A stretch of 64,000 nucleotides of DNA from Limisphaerales bacterium (GTDB lineage: Bacteria > Verrucomicrobiota > Verrucomicrobiia > Limisphaerales > UBA1100): assembly GCA_014382585.1 (NCBI GenBank), contig JACNJL010000050.1:43968-107967 (forward strand). The letters run 5' to 3'. The position numbers and the translations under genes were made by a program. The notes beneath the pieces were generated by a model, which was not told where the DNA came from, made no database searches, and saw only the letters and a program-made list of their open reading frames with translations. Below are positions 56,601 to 64,000 of the stretch, piece by piece (positions within the stretch are counted from its first letter, which is position 1; every line of letters begins with the position of its first letter).

Positions 56601-56789
56601 CGGCTTGAGCGCCTTGAGGGCGTCATCGGCGCGAGCGGAGCCCAGCGGGATTATAAGGCAGGCCAGCCCTGCGAAGGCAACAAGACGCTGGCGGACTCGC
56701 AGGCTCGTCCCTCCAAGCCAAGCGCGGCCGACCTCAATGAAAAATGGAGGGACGAGCCTGCGAGTCCGAAAACGAACGTTCCGCGTCAT
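53661..56789 (-). CDS. DUF1592-type diheme protein with internal PA14 domain
   Basis: A 1042-residue protein, far longer than the usual 600-900. The ATG at 56789 overlaps the upstream DUF1552 stop by 4 bp. Residues ~8-33 derive from an in-frame palindromic repeat (motifs RTRRLVPP and GGTSLRVR); a normal signal core LVAFAGLACLIIPLGSARA follows. CLECH begins at Cys69. DUF1587 and a beta-rich insert come next, then DUF1595 (~485-510), which is interrupted by a PA14 domain at ~528-665 ('GEYAFELASDDGSRLLIGRQKVIEHDGLHG'). DUF1592, DUF1588 with CASCH near 922, and DUF1585 complete it. The PA14 domain may direct it to glycans. Reaction unknown. Confidence 0.9.
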   Translation of the reverse strand: MTRNVRFRTRRLVPPFFIEVGRAWLGGTSLRVRQRLVAFAGLACLIIPLGSARADDALKALKPFLRTHCLECHGPDKQKNEIRFDTLDTDLSDRRTLEIWQDALDQLNLGEMPPKKAAQPERADTAKFIDALSARLELAYAQRKSTGGQTVIRRLNRLELRNTLRDLLYLKGAAYRPGAVSGLVDNNGNGRVERKGNDPVRLFPEDELDEGFANIGDRLVMSDFLLKLTLGAAEETLAAATHTGPKPDTTPRVFPAPFVQGRKLGQRTIETVAREEFDKESDLLTQRYYEGSDGRLMPRELGGGVSTAARYRVTVEVSGHNQKHPWDELAKTDQSKPFEIGLHLADVRNGGIGGPTSHAVQVWQLPGDGKRRTFSAEVWIDDTWTPWVGWENGPYDRNFRAERLVEQYYPAQFKPRPDRKAVPKEVYDAWPVEMARVLLKAGYAGPHVRIYSLKLEPLIDQWPPRSHTALYGTGPVGEADVEQLLQTFATRAWRRSVTDAEVAPYVQLVRGMMADPKAGQNKALGAIKDLKYRVYHGKWTRLPKFDELKPAAEGALAGGLIDLRPARKPEHYGMVFEGRLETPVAGEYAFELASDDGSRLLIGRQKVIEHDGLHGASSKRGKVQLAKGTHVIRLEYFAYGQPNSLRLAWSGPGIASSPLSVTQTAPQQIVGNPDEARAIRALQAGYTALLCSPRFLYLRENTGDLDTHVLASRLSYFLWSSMPDETLFRLAAENKLREPAVMRAQVERMLKDPRAEAFEQNFTATWLRLDKLGKMPPEKGGPFRFYHDRRMEPMLSKQATAFFADVLARNERITTFIHSDHTFLNAHIARWMYGRDDVPGERMIRVPTGDPRRGGILTMPAVMTATANGVDTSPIVRGVWLLENILGTPPAPPPPDVEPLSPDLRGAKTIREQLERHRNHEACASCHRKIDPMGFAFENFDPVGRWRTHYRTDGRPQIDPATMLPNGDELADIVAFKQMLLKREPDFARCLTEKMLTYATGRRLEPIDRGEINRLTTALAQNGNRLRDLVHLIATSEIFLQK
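56693..56767. repeat. REP-like palindrome inside signal-peptide coding region
   Basis: The 22-bp arms 56693-56714 and 56746-56767 are identical in sequence to those at 36540-36596, with a 31-nt loop instead of 13. The whole element is in frame within codons ~8-33 of the DUF1592/PA14 gene, so it is translated. Confidence 0.85.
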
Positions 56790-58057
56790 GACTGCCGCTC
56801 GAAGCCGGTCAGGGTGCCGGTGCTGGTGCCAAAGCGGTCGGCTTCCACACCGAAGTTTTGCAGCATGGACAGCAACAGGTTCGCCGCCGGCACGCGCCGG
56901 GGGTCCTCTTCCGGATAGATCTTCGACTCACCATGCCGGAAGCCGCCGCCAGCAAGCAGCAGTGGCAGGTTGCGCGTGGAGTGCGTGCCCGTAGCCATGC
57001 CGCAGCCGAAAAAGACCATCGTGTGATCCAGCAACGTGCCCCCGTTGATCGGATCCTCCTGCGCCTTGAGTAGGTCGAGTAGGTGCGCCATCTGCGCAGT
57101 CATGTTCGCCTCGATCTTCATCAGCGCGGCCGTGTGGCTGTCGCGATTACCGTGATGCGAAAAGCCGTGGTACCCTCCGTTCAATCCAAAATCGCCATTC
57201 ACAAAACCGGACGACAAAGTAATCGCGCGCGTAGAGTCGGTTTGGATCGCCAACGCGATCAGCTCCACCATCGCCTTCAAGTCCGCCTCCGTGCCCTTGC
57301 CTTGCGGCGGCTCGGGATGGTCGGTCTTCGGCTTTGGCCGGTCCACCCACGGTTCCTGTTGCACGATCTTCTTTTCCAGCGACCGCACCGACTCGAGGTA
57401 TTCCTCAAACTTGTGCTGATCCTGTTTGCCGAGCTGGCCCTTCACGCCCTTCGCCTGCTCTAGCACCACATCGAGAATACTGCCGTGCAGCTTGAATTGC
57501 TGCCGTTGCTTGGCCTTGTCCGCGGCCGCTTCTTCGAGGAATAAGGCGCGATAGGTTTGCCGTAAATCAATCGCGGGCACCTGCACGCCCGTGCGCGTGA
57601 AGCTCGTGAGATTTCCTTCATTCACCCGGACCGTCAGCGAAGGAAACCGCGTGGCCGCGCCGACATGCTCGGCCATCTTCTGGTCGAGGCTGATGTTCCC
57701 CTCCGGAAAGCCCGCCGCCAAGTGCGGCCGCACGCCACTGAGCAACACCGGCACGCCCTGATGCCCGCCCGTGTTGCCGTGGTCCAGATTGGAGAAAACC
57801 GTGAAATCCTTGCGATGGCGTTCCAGAGGCTTGAGCGTCGGCGTTAGCGCATAGTCTGCCCCTGCCGTGCTCGGGAAAAATCCTTTCCGATAAATGCCGT
57901 AATTGTTCGACAAACAAACAAACCGCTTCACCGGCCCCTTGGCCCGGGCGGCCTTCTGCGCCGCGCGCACTTCTGGCAACGATTCCAGCAAGGGCAACGC
58001 CATCGCCACTCCCGCGCCTTTCAGAAATTGCCGCCGGTTCGGACTGAAATTCTCCAT
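56786..58057 (-). CDS. DUF1552 family Tat-exported protein
   Basis: A 423-residue protein; the ATG at 58057 begins the Tat signal (SPNRRQFLKGAGVAMALPLL). Family blocks: 'VKRFVCLSNNYGIYRKGFFPS', 'FTVFSNLDHGNTGGHQGVPVLLSGVRP', 'NISLDQKMAEHVGAATRFPSL', 'KFEEYLESVRSLEKKI', 'LLDHTMVFFGCGMATGTHSTRNLPLLLAGGG'. Here DUF1552 precedes its DUF1592 partner (4-bp overlap), the reverse of the three pairs downstream. It lies 46 bp after a sulfatase gene. Function beyond the family is unknown. Confidence 0.92.
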   Translation of the reverse strand: MENFSPNRRQFLKGAGVAMALPLLESLPEVRAAQKAARAKGPVKRFVCLSNNYGIYRKGFFPSTAGADYALTPTLKPLERHRKDFTVFSNLDHGNTGGHQGVPVLLSGVRPHLAAGFPEGNISLDQKMAEHVGAATRFPSLTVRVNEGNLTSFTRTGVQVPAIDLRQTYRALFLEEAAADKAKQRQQFKLHGSILDVVLEQAKGVKGQLGKQDQHKFEEYLESVRSLEKKIVQQEPWVDRPKPKTDHPEPPQGKGTEADLKAMVELIALAIQTDSTRAITLSSGFVNGDFGLNGGYHGFSHHGNRDSHTAALMKIEANMTAQMAHLLDLLKAQEDPINGGTLLDHTMVFFGCGMATGTHSTRNLPLLLAGGGFRHGESKIYPEEDPRRVPAANLLLSMLQNFGVEADRFGTSTGTLTGFERQS

Positions 58058-58103
58058 GTCCAAAAGTGTGATGGAACATCCGGAGTAAATCAAGCCTCCA
58101 CGT

Positions 58104-59609
58104 TCATTTTTGCCGACCCAGAAACGCCTCACGTTTTTCGGCCCATTTCACGTGGCGATCGAAGATGATGCCGTACTGTTTGTAGCTGTGATACGGCACG
58201 CTCTCCTTCTTCCACGCGGCCACGGCGGCATCGTAGGTTTTGCGCATCTCGGCGAGGGCTTCCCGGGCGTCACTATCGCGAAGTACATTGTTCAGCTCCA
58301 AGCGATCCTTAGCGAGATGATAGAGTTCATCGGCCGCCTCCAGTTCGCCCTCAGCGTAGGGCCAATAAATGTATTTCCAATCCTTGGTCACCACCGAGTA
58401 GCTGTGCACCGCCTTCGGGCCCCACACATTGATCAACGGCAATGACTGATGCGTCTCGGCTTTCGGATCGTTGTAGAGCTTCAGCAAACTGCGGCCGTCC
58501 ATGTTTTGCGGCACGGGCAGGCCCGCCAGTTCGAGGAGTGTCGGCGCAAAATCCACGTTGCCCGTGAGCGAGGCGCAGCGCAAACGTTTGCCACTGTTGG
58601 AATGGCGCGGATCAAACATCAACAACGGCACACGCGAGGCTTCCTCGTACGGCAACACCTTGGAGCCGTACCCGTGCGAACCGCACAGGAACCCGTTGTC
58701 CGAAGTGTAAATAATCACCGTGTTATCCGCCACTCCATGTTCGTTGAGCGCATCGCGGATCATGCCCACGGCCACGTCGATGGCGTAGATTTGCTGGTGA
58801 TATTTCGCCATCACGCCATCGTAATTCTTGTCGTAATCCCAACTACCAAACCGTTCGTACTGCCGGCCCATGGTGCTTTGCTTGGAAAAATGGTTACCCG
58901 CAGCCCGACCGTAATTGGCCGGCTTGGGAAATTTCTTGCCGGCGTACACATGATCGAACTTCGGATCCGGATCAACCGGCCGATGGGGCGCTTTGAAGCT
59001 GATCGACAAACAAAACGGCGCCTGACCTTGCTTGGCGTCTTTCGCCATATCGCGAATGAAATCCTGCGCAAAGGCACCGTAGGACAAGGTCGCGTGCGGC
59101 CATTTTTTCGCGTACGCCTTCATCGAAGCATTTTTCGACGTCACAAAACTCGTCTGGCCCGGACCGCCACCCCAGCGATCGAAGTCCGACGCAGGCAGCC
59201 ACTTGTCCTTACCGCCCGGCTGTTTGCTCACCTCGAACCCAAACTTGCCCGCAAACGCCGTGCGATACCCAGCCTGCCGCACCAGCACCGGATAACTCCG
59301 CCGCCAATGCCCTTCCAACATCGTGCCATGCTCAAAGTTGCAGCCGGTTTTGTACTCGAACATCCCCGTCATCACGTTCGCCCGACTGGCCATGCAAATA
59401 GCAGTGGTATCGTAATGCGCGTCGAAGATCATCCCGTCCGCACCCAGCCGATCGAGATGCGGCGTCTGCACGCCCGGCGCACCGTAGCAGCCCATAGTAC
59501 GTACGGCCTGATCGTCGGACAGCAGGAAAATAATGTTCGGTCGTTTGTCCTCGGCGGACACACTCAAGTGCAGCAGAAAAAGGAAACAGAATAAAAAGCG
59601 CATGTCCAT
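58104..59609 (-). CDS. secreted sulfatase with CMASR active-site motif
   Basis: A 501-residue protein (or 499 from the ATG at 59603) with signal [19 protein letters not shown] at 32-33. The active-site signature is [12 protein letters not shown] with Cys72: Ala replaces the usual Pro of CxPSR. '[14 protein letters not shown]' takes the place of the normal GKWHLG block. '[34 protein letters not shown]' is the metal loop. The branch is therefore distinct from the other sulfatases here; whether the Ala form is matured to formylglycine by the standard enzyme is uncertain. It lies 25 bp after the acetyl-xylan-esterase-like gene. Confidence 0.9.
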   Translation of the reverse strand: MDMRFLFCFLFLLHLSVSAEDKRPNIIFLLSDDQAVRTMGCYGAPGVQTPHLDRLGADGMIFDAHYDTTAICMASRANVMTGMFEYKTGCNFEHGTMLEGHWRRSYPVLVRQAGYRTAFAGKFGFEVSKQPGGKDKWLPASDFDRWGGGPGQTSFVTSKNASMKAYAKKWPHATLSYGAFAQDFIRDMAKDAKQGQAPFCLSISFKAPHRPVDPDPKFDHVYAGKKFPKPANYGRAAGNHFSKQSTMGRQYERFGSWDYDKNYDGVMAKYHQQIYAIDVAVGMIRDALNEHGVADNTVIIYTSDNGFLCGSHGYGSKVLPYEEASRVPLLMFDPRHSNSGKRLRCASLTGNVDFAPTLLELAGLPVPQNMDGRSLLKLYNDPKAETHQSLPLINVWGPKAVHSYSVVTKDWKYIYWPYAEGELEAADELYHLAKDRLELNNVLRDSDAREALAEMRKTYDAAVAAWKKESVPYHSYKQYGIIFDRHVKWAEKREAFLGRQK

Positions 59610-59634
59610 TTGTGCGCCTGCGCGGGCCGCTACG

Positions 59635-61461
59635 TCAATCCTTCACCGGTAGCACCCACTCCAACCGCTTAAACACCGGGCGCGGGCCCTGCCAAGGTTC
59701 AGCGGCCACTTCCACCGGTTTCGCGCCGCGAAGCGTGGTCTTGGCCACGAGGCCAAGTTCATCCAGCTGCACCCAGTTCTTGAGCGGCTCGCCATCGGTC
59801 ACATTCTTAAAATCCGTCAACGCCAGCGACAAGGTCTCAGCTTTGCCGCCTTTCAGTTTCATCTCGGCCACGTACGTCCGTTTTTTGCCTCGGTACTGCC
59901 GCCAGGTGTTTTCGTGCAGCACCACACCGAGGACATTTGGCTGCTCGCTTTGAATGGTCAGCGCCAGCTTCGCGCCTTGCGGCCCGCGCCATTTCGGGTC
60001 GGTCACCTTACGCGTCCAATGCTGCCACAGCGGACGATGATTGCCATTAATCGTGTACCAATCGCGAAAGCCGTTTTGAAAATCATCGATCACCCGCTCC
60101 GGCACGCCCATCGGCCGCACGCGCGTTTCCTTCAGCGCTTCGCTTTTCAACGCATGCAACTGCGAGCTGATGCACACCTCCGAAACATCCCCGTGATGCG
60201 GCAGACTGACCGGCTTGGGCAACGCATAATACACGTTGGCAAAGGCAAACAACGGCCGGGCCAACGTCTCCAATTCCAACCCCGCCTGCCAATGGCCGCC
60301 GAGGTTCAGCGCATCGGCGCTGCGCCAAAAACGCGAGCGCGGATCGGGATCCACCGAATAATAAATCTCCACGCGCTTCACCGGCAACCCCTTCGCCGGG
60401 TCGACATACAACACGGCCGTTTTGCCCAATCCCAATTCGCTCTTCGGCGTGTCCGGCAGTGTCACGCCGCCTTTCAAATGTTGATCCAACCACAGAATGC
60501 GCGCCACTTGTTCCTCGGGATTGAAGCGATGATTGAAATGCGGCGCGAACACAAACCGCTGCGGCACCTCCTTTGGCACCCGCGCGCCGGTCGCGTACGT
60601 GGCATCCATCTGCCCGTGGAAATCATTGCTCGCCCCCAAGTGCAGCAGCGGCGCCTTAATGCGCGGCGCGTAAAACTGATAGCCCATCGTGCGCCGGAAC
60701 AATTCACGATCACCCGTGACCCGCCGAATCTGTGGCGGCACATGATAGTACGGATCGAGCCGGAATCCCGTGCCGCCTACCGAGGGCGACGCCACCTTCA
60801 CGCGCGCATCCGTGCCCGCCACGTACATCGTGAGATTGCCGCCCATCGAATGCCCGCGAATGCCCAGCCGTTTGCCGTCCACCTCCGGTTGCTGCTCCAG
60901 AAACGTCAGCCCGCGCCGGCAGCCGATCGTGAGTAAAAACCAGTTACAATTCCGCGGCGATTCCTGCGCATCCAAAAAACGTTTACCCGGCAATACATTA
61001 AAATATCCCGGCACATTATTCTGCGTTGGATCCACCGCGCCCCAGTCCGTGTTCGCCTCACCCGGCTTCGCCCCTTCCATCGCCCGCCCGCCCCAGTTCA
61101 CCGACAACGCCGCGTAGCCGCGCCCCGCATGATACTTCACCAAATGCAAATTCGCCCGCTGCCCGCCACCGTGCATGTGCAACACGCCCGGCAAATTCTT
61201 ACCGCCTTTAGGCGCTGCATAAAACGCCGCCATCCAAGCCGGCTTCCCCTTGAACGACCCGATAAAATAACGCACCACCCGCACCACCACGCCATCCTCT
61301 TCCCATTCCCGCACCACCTCCGTGCGCAACGGCTCCTTCCGCGGATCATAATCCGCCCAAAGCGCCGCCACAGTCTGCGGCACTTGTTTGAGCGGCGGCA
61401 ACGAATCCGCCGCGCGAATCGTCACTCCCAAAATGAAAATCAAAAAAAGAAAAATGCGCAT
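59635..61461 (-). CDS. secreted acetyl xylan esterase-like alpha/beta hydrolase
   Basis: A 608-residue protein from the ATG at 61461, with signal [17 protein letters not shown]. An alpha/beta-hydrolase domain occupies ~70-350: oxyanion '[34 protein letters not shown]' and nucleophile Ser205 in [12 protein letters not shown] likely Asp and His follow in '[15 protein letters not shown]' and '[13 protein letters not shown]'. Residues ~350-608 are a beta-rich region of unknown type, with CBM-like features. Family members remove acetyl groups from polysaccharides. It begins the long sulfatase/cytochrome run and lies 9 bp after the PIN toxin gene. Confidence 0.82.
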   Translation of the reverse strand: MRIFLFLIFILGVTIRAADSLPPLKQVPQTVAALWADYDPRKEPLRTEVVREWEEDGVVVRVVRYFIGSFKGKPAWMAAFYAAPKGGKNLPGVLHMHGGGQRANLHLVKYHAGRGYAALSVNWGGRAMEGAKPGEANTDWGAVDPTQNNVPGYFNVLPGKRFLDAQESPRNCNWFLLTIGCRRGLTFLEQQPEVDGKRLGIRGHSMGGNLTMYVAGTDARVKVASPSVGGTGFRLDPYYHVPPQIRRVTGDRELFRRTMGYQFYAPRIKAPLLHLGASNDFHGQMDATYATGARVPKEVPQRFVFAPHFNHRFNPEEQVARILWLDQHLKGGVTLPDTPKSELGLGKTAVLYVDPAKGLPVKRVEIYYSVDPDPRSRFWRSADALNLGGHWQAGLELETLARPLFAFANVYYALPKPVSLPHHGDVSEVCISSQLHALKSEALKETRVRPMGVPERVIDDFQNGFRDWYTINGNHRPLWQHWTRKVTDPKWRGPQGAKLALTIQSEQPNVLGVVLHENTWRQYRGKKRTYVAEMKLKGGKAETLSLALTDFKNVTDGEPLKNWVQLDELGLVAKTTLRGAKPVEVAAEPWQGPRPVFKRLEWVLPVKD

Positions 61462-61470
61462 CAACGAAAT

Positions 61471-61863
61471 CTAGTCGCCAATCCGCTCCACGCCAAACAA
61501 ATCCAGCTTGTCATCCGTGGATAATATAGGCGCACCCCGAGACAACGCTTCCGCCGCCAGATAGCGGTCAAATGGATCACGATGATGCCAAGGCAAAGCC
61601 GCCGCCCGCTGCATCACCGCCCAGCTCATCGGCTGCACGTCAAAGCCCTGCGACCGCAACAGCTCCGGCAAGTCCGGATCATCCGCGTGTTCAAACTTCA
61701 ATTTGCCCAAGCTCGCCTTGATCGAGATCTCCCACAAGCTCGCCATCGACACCACCGATCGCCGCGACGCATCCTCAATCAACCGCGCCGCCCGCCGCGG
61801 CAAACTCCGATGCCCCTGCACAAAAAACAGCAGCACATTCGTATCCACCACCTGCTCGGTCAC
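61471..61863 (-). CDS. vapC: PIN-domain toxin (VapC family)
   Basis: A 130-residue protein with a GTG start at 61863 that overlaps the antitoxin stop (GTGA, 4 bp). The four acidic residues of the PIN ribonuclease site are visible: Asp7 (VVDTNVLL), Glu45 (SLWEISIKASLGKL), Asp96 (HHRDPFDRYLAAEA) and Asp117 (ILSTDDKLD). VapC toxins cleave specific RNAs, often tRNA or rRNA, and are neutralised by the partner antitoxin. The target is unknown. It ends 9 bp before the esterase gene, so it may be co-transcribed with it. Confidence 0.92.
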   Translation of the reverse strand: MTEQVVDTNVLLFFVQGHRSLPRRAARLIEDASRRSVVSMASLWEISIKASLGKLKFEHADDPDLPELLRSQGFDVQPMSWAVMQRAAALPWHHRDPFDRYLAAEALSRGAPILSTDDKLDLFGVERIGD

Positions 61864-62156
61864 CGACTGCCCTTGCGTTTGGTTTTGTAGCTCCCCTTCG
61901 GTTCAGCCGCCTGCAAAACCACCGGCTCATCACCGAAGAAATCCTCAAAGCCCATGGCATCCGCGTCAAAATCTCGAGCCATCCGAAATGAAGTCGATTT
62001 CAGGCAACCCCGCTTGGGCGCCCGGCCCACGGGCGGATGCAGCTCCGCCACCACTTTCCCGTGCCGCGTCAATGCCACCCCTTCGCCGGTCGCCTCCATT
62101 CCCGCCACCAGCGCCGACAGCGTCGTCTTCGCCTCATACAGCCCAACCTCTTTCAT
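61860..62156 (-). CDS. Phd/YefM-type antitoxin
   Basis: A 98-residue protein. The N-terminus 'VGLYEAKTTLSALVAGMEATGEGVALTRHGKVVAELHP' is the Phd/YefM DNA-binding fold. The C-terminal half (residues ~50-98, 'MGFEDFFGDEP') is the expected toxin-binding part. It overlaps the PIN toxin gene by 4 bp, and a 16-bp palindrome lies just upstream of its start (62165-62180), the likely operator through which the antitoxin and toxin-antitoxin complex repress the operon. Confidence 0.9.
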   Translation of the reverse strand: MKEVGLYEAKTTLSALVAGMEATGEGVALTRHGKVVAELHPPVGRAPKRGCLKSTSFRMARDFDADAMGFEDFFGDEPVVLQAAEPKGSYKTKRKGSR

Positions 62157-62164
62157 GCAAACAA

Positions 62165-62180
62165 ACTAGACCAGTCTAGT
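62165..62180. promoter_or_regulatory. palindrome, probable antitoxin operator
   Basis: ACTAGAC-CA-GTCTAGT is a perfect 7-bp inverted repeat with a 2-bp spacer, centred about 16 bp upstream of the antitoxin ATG at 62156. Its position and symmetry fit an autoregulatory site. Confidence 0.6.
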
Positions 62181-62460
62181 CTGTTTTGCAACCGGATATT
62201 CATAATTTCCCCGAACGAACGCGCTCTCGTACCACCCGCACCAATTCGGCCGCGTATTCTTCAATCGAAAACTCCACCGCAATTCCCGCCGTTCGCGATT
62301 CCACCCACTTGCGCGTTATGCGCGGCGGATCTCGGTATGGCATCTATCCCGCCAGCCTATTGTCATCTCATCGCCGAAATTCGGGCCTCATAAACGAGTT
62401 AACAATTTTGGTTTTCGGTGGGTGCTGGCAAGTGAGTGAAGCGGGTGGATTACCACCATT
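62181..62460. other. intergenic region without recognised gene
   Basis: This gap of about 280 bp separates the operator of the Phd/PIN module from the second antitoxin gene. Short open frames exist on both strands but none shows a family signature. It must contain the promoter of the 62156-61471 operon; no convincing -35/-10 pair was identified. Confidence 0.5.
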
Positions 62461-62739
62461 TTACTGCCGTTGCTCGCCTTCAAATTCACCGGACACATAC
62501 CGATGCAGCACACTGGAAATCAGCGTCTGATACGGCATCCCAAAACGGTTGGCGCGGCGCTGGAGTGACGCCAAGTCGCGCGCGGAAATGCGAATGTTAA
62601 TCCGCTTATCCTTGTTCAAGGTGTTGCGCGCCGCCTCCTGAAGTTTGCGCTGCTCGCGAGCATTGGGCGCAATGCTTTCGAGCAGGCCATCCTTCTCCAA
62701 TTGCAGCAGTTCCTTCTCGTAATTATCCAGTTTCTTCAT
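62461..62739 (-). CDS. BrnA/CopG-like ribbon-helix-helix antitoxin
   Basis: A 92-residue protein. Residues ~1-40 form a charged helix ('NYEKELLQLEKDGLLESI'). Residues ~45-85, 'KRINIRISARDLASLQRRANRFGMPYQTLISSVLHRYVSG', match the ribbon-helix-helix DNA-binding part of BrnA/CopG-type antitoxins. Its ATG lies inside the end of the upstream toxin gene (17-bp overlap), the toxin-first order typical of BrnT-BrnA modules. It would bind the toxin and repress the operon. Confidence 0.85.
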   Translation of the reverse strand: MKKLDNYEKELLQLEKDGLLESIAPNAREQRKLQEAARNTLNKDKRINIRISARDLASLQRRANRFGMPYQTLISSVLHRYVSGEFEGEQRQ

Positions 62740-63007
62740 CTTGATCTTTCAGCAGGCGGCGTGTGGCAACCCGGCTGGGAATGATCGTTTTCAGAAATGT
62801 CTTTCCCGCCGATTCCACGCAAGGCACCAAGTAAATGTAGTTATCAATCCGGACGAATAAAATTTTTTGGCCCGGATATTTCCGCTGGTTCGGATGCTTG
62901 GCTACCTCCAACACATCCCCTTGGTCGATGTGGAAAACCACTTCCTGAAACCCCACCCCACGCTCACGGCGCAGCTTGGCATCCTTTTCATCCGACCAAT
63001 CGAACAC
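62723..63007 (-). CDS. BrnT-like toxin
   Basis: A 94-residue protein with a GTG start at 63007. 'FDWSDEKDAKLRRERGVGFQEVVFHIDQGDVLEVAKHPNQRKYPGQKILFVRI' and 'FLKTIIPSRVATRRLL' match the BrnT-like toxin family, which includes RNases of RelE/BrnT fold. It precedes and overlaps the ribbon-helix-helix antitoxin gene. A short inverted repeat lies 16 bp upstream of the start. Strong similarity to BrnT is in the fold blocks only; enzymatic activity is inferred. Confidence 0.8.
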   Translation of the reverse strand: MFDWSDEKDAKLRRERGVGFQEVVFHIDQGDVLEVAKHPNQRKYPGQKILFVRIDNYIYLVPCVESAGKTFLKTIIPSRVATRRLLKDQDEETG

Positions 63008-63022
63008 CCAGATAATTTACCC

Positions 63023-63047
63023 CACGTGTGCCGAATGTCAACACGTG
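63023..63047. promoter_or_regulatory. inverted repeat, possible BrnT/BrnA operator
   Basis: CACGTGT (63023-63029) and ACACGTG (63041-63047) are exact complements separated by 11 bases, ending 16 bp upstream of the toxin start. Ribbon-helix-helix antitoxins bind such paired sites. Confidence 0.4.
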
Positions 63048-63063
63048 CGTGTGCTTTTTGTCA

Positions 63064-64000
63064 TCACAACCGCTTCGGGTTGAACGGGGTCGTCGGCACT
63101 TTGCCGCTGGCTTTGGGCTCGAGAAGTTTGCGGAGGCGTTTCATGACGGCCTTGGCTTCGGCGTCGGGTTTCAGGGCGAGGTTGTTGAATTCCATCGGGT
63201 CGGCGGCGTGGTCGTAGAGTTCCAAACCGGCCTTGCCTTCGGCCCAGTCGCTATAACGCCAGCGGTCAGTGCGGATGCTGCGGCCCATCACGGGCTTGGC
63301 CAATCGCTTGTCTGCCGGGCGCAGCACCTGCGTGATGGCCGTGCCGTTCCATTCGGCGAGGGGATTTTCTAGCAATGGCTTGAGACTGCGGCCTTCCAAT
63401 CCTTTTGGATTTTTCAATCCGGCGAGATCAGTCAGCGTCGGGTAAATGTCCACGAACTCCACGATGCGTGTGCTGGCGGTGCCGTTGCCTTTCATGCCGG
63501 GAGCACGGATGATGAGCGGTGAGCGGGCGGATTGTTCGAAGAGCGTGCGCTTTTGCCAAATGCCGTTGTGCTCGCCGAGGTGATACCCGTGGTCACTCCA
63601 CAGGACGACGATGGTGTTGTCGGCCAGTTCCAATTGATCCAGCGCGGCCATCAGCCGGCCGACTTGCGCGTCCACAAACGAAATGGTTGCGTAGTACGCC
63701 TGCAGCGCCTTGCGTAGCGTCAGCTCGTCCAAGTTGTAATGCGGCACAGGACAGTTGTGCGCGAAGGCGGCCGTGGGAATGTCATCGCGATCGCCCTTGG
63801 GCGCGTACGGCAGGCGCATGTCCTTGAGCGGGTACATCTCGAAATATTTCTTCGGCGCCACATACGGTGTGTGCGGACGGAAGAAACCGACCCCCAGAAA
63901 AAACGGCTCCTTCTTTTTAGCCGCCATCAACTTGATAGCTTCAGTGGTGATCATGCCGTCGGTCTGTTCCTCATCCGTGCCCTCCGCGGCGAGCCAACTG
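63064..64000 (-). CDS. iduronate-2-sulfatase-like sulfatase, C-terminal part (5' end outside window)
   Basis: The open frame continues through the right edge; the codons before the ATG at 63954 read '[14 protein letters not shown]', so the true start and the CxPSR motif lie outside. The visible ~312 residues carry '[26 protein letters not shown]', '[34 protein letters not shown]' and '[15 protein letters not shown]', the order seen in the iduronate-2-sulfatase branch. Two other genes here (8578-10020 and 15153-16658) belong to the same branch. It ends 56 bp before the BrnT-like toxin gene. Confidence 0.9.
   Translation of the reverse strand, partial: SWLAAEGTDEEQTDGMITTEAIKLMAAKKKEPFFLGVGFFRPHTPYVAPKKYFEMYPLKDMRLPYAPKGDRDDIPTAAFAHNCPVPHYNLDELTLRKALQAYYATISFVDAQVGRLMAALDQLELADNTIVVLWSDHGYHLGEHNGIWQKRTLFEQSARSPLIIRAPGMKGNGTASTRIVEFVDIYPTLTDLAGLKNPKGLEGRSLKPLLENPLAEWNGTAITQVLRPADKRLAKPVMGRSIRTDRWRYSDWAEGKAGLELYDHAADPMEFNNLALKPDAEAKAVMKRLRKLLEPKASGKVPTTPFNPKRL

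Overview
The window reads as a GC-rich chromosome segment from a PVC-superphylum bacterium, most likely a Verrucomicrobiota (Pedosphaera/Limisphaerales-like) or, less likely, a Planctomycetota. The basis is the gene families: many secreted sulfatases, PSCyt/DUF1592/DUF1549 cytochrome proteins with DUF1552/DUF1501 Tat partners, a PSCyt-WD40-PA14 protein and a DUF1080 domain. No rRNA, tRNA, CRISPR array, transposase or replication gene was seen. Lineage is inference; no marker gene is present.

Layout. 1-632: 3' part of an arylsulfatase. 705-905: three-layer palindromic repeat. 967-10020 (minus strand): two sulfatases, a DUF1801 protein with a histone-H1-like tail, a five-heme cytochrome c, a sugar-dehydrogenase-like propeller and an EEP hydrolase fusion, mostly overlapping; a decayed EEP fragment lies at 8388-8580. 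10119-14128 (plus): LamG-diheme DUF1592 protein with DUF1552 partner. 14144-23339 (minus): ThuA-like protein, sulfatase remnant, three sulfatases, isochorismatase-like hydrolase, SnoaL-like protein and a TIM-barrel isomerase. 23484-30444 (plus): DUF1501, DUF1549/DUF1553 and PSCyt-WD40-PPC-PA14 proteins. 30448-34135 (minus): bacterioferritin, Bfd-like ferredoxin, sulfatase, SGNH esterase. 34222-36503 (plus): SMP-30-like lactonase and an NHS-type MFS transporter.

36621-61461 is one long minus-strand run: esterase, sulfatase, DUF1552 + DUF1592(PA14), GDSL-DUF1080 fusion, three consecutive DUF1592-DUF1552 pairs, a YdjM-type membrane hydrolase, a sialidase-like protein and a sulfatase. It is preceded by two toxin-antitoxin modules (61471-63007) and the 3' part of an iduronate-sulfatase-like gene at the right edge.

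How the genes may work together (inference): nearly every product has a Sec or Tat signal and would act in the periplasm or outside the cell. Ten sulfatases, two SGNH/GDSL hydrolases, an acetyl-xylan-esterase-like hydrolase and a sialidase-like protein would strip sulfate and ester groups from complex glycans, while the cytochrome/DUF1552 pairs and the five-heme cytochrome with its dehydrogenase-like partner look like an oxidative arm. No classical glycoside hydrolase or polysaccharide lyase was recognised apart from the sialidase-like protein. The most notable features are the array of DUF1552-DUF1592 pairs, palindromic repeats sitting inside signal-peptide coding regions, a bacterioferritin lacking two ferroxidase ligands, and domain combinations such as PA14 within a DUF1592 protein.
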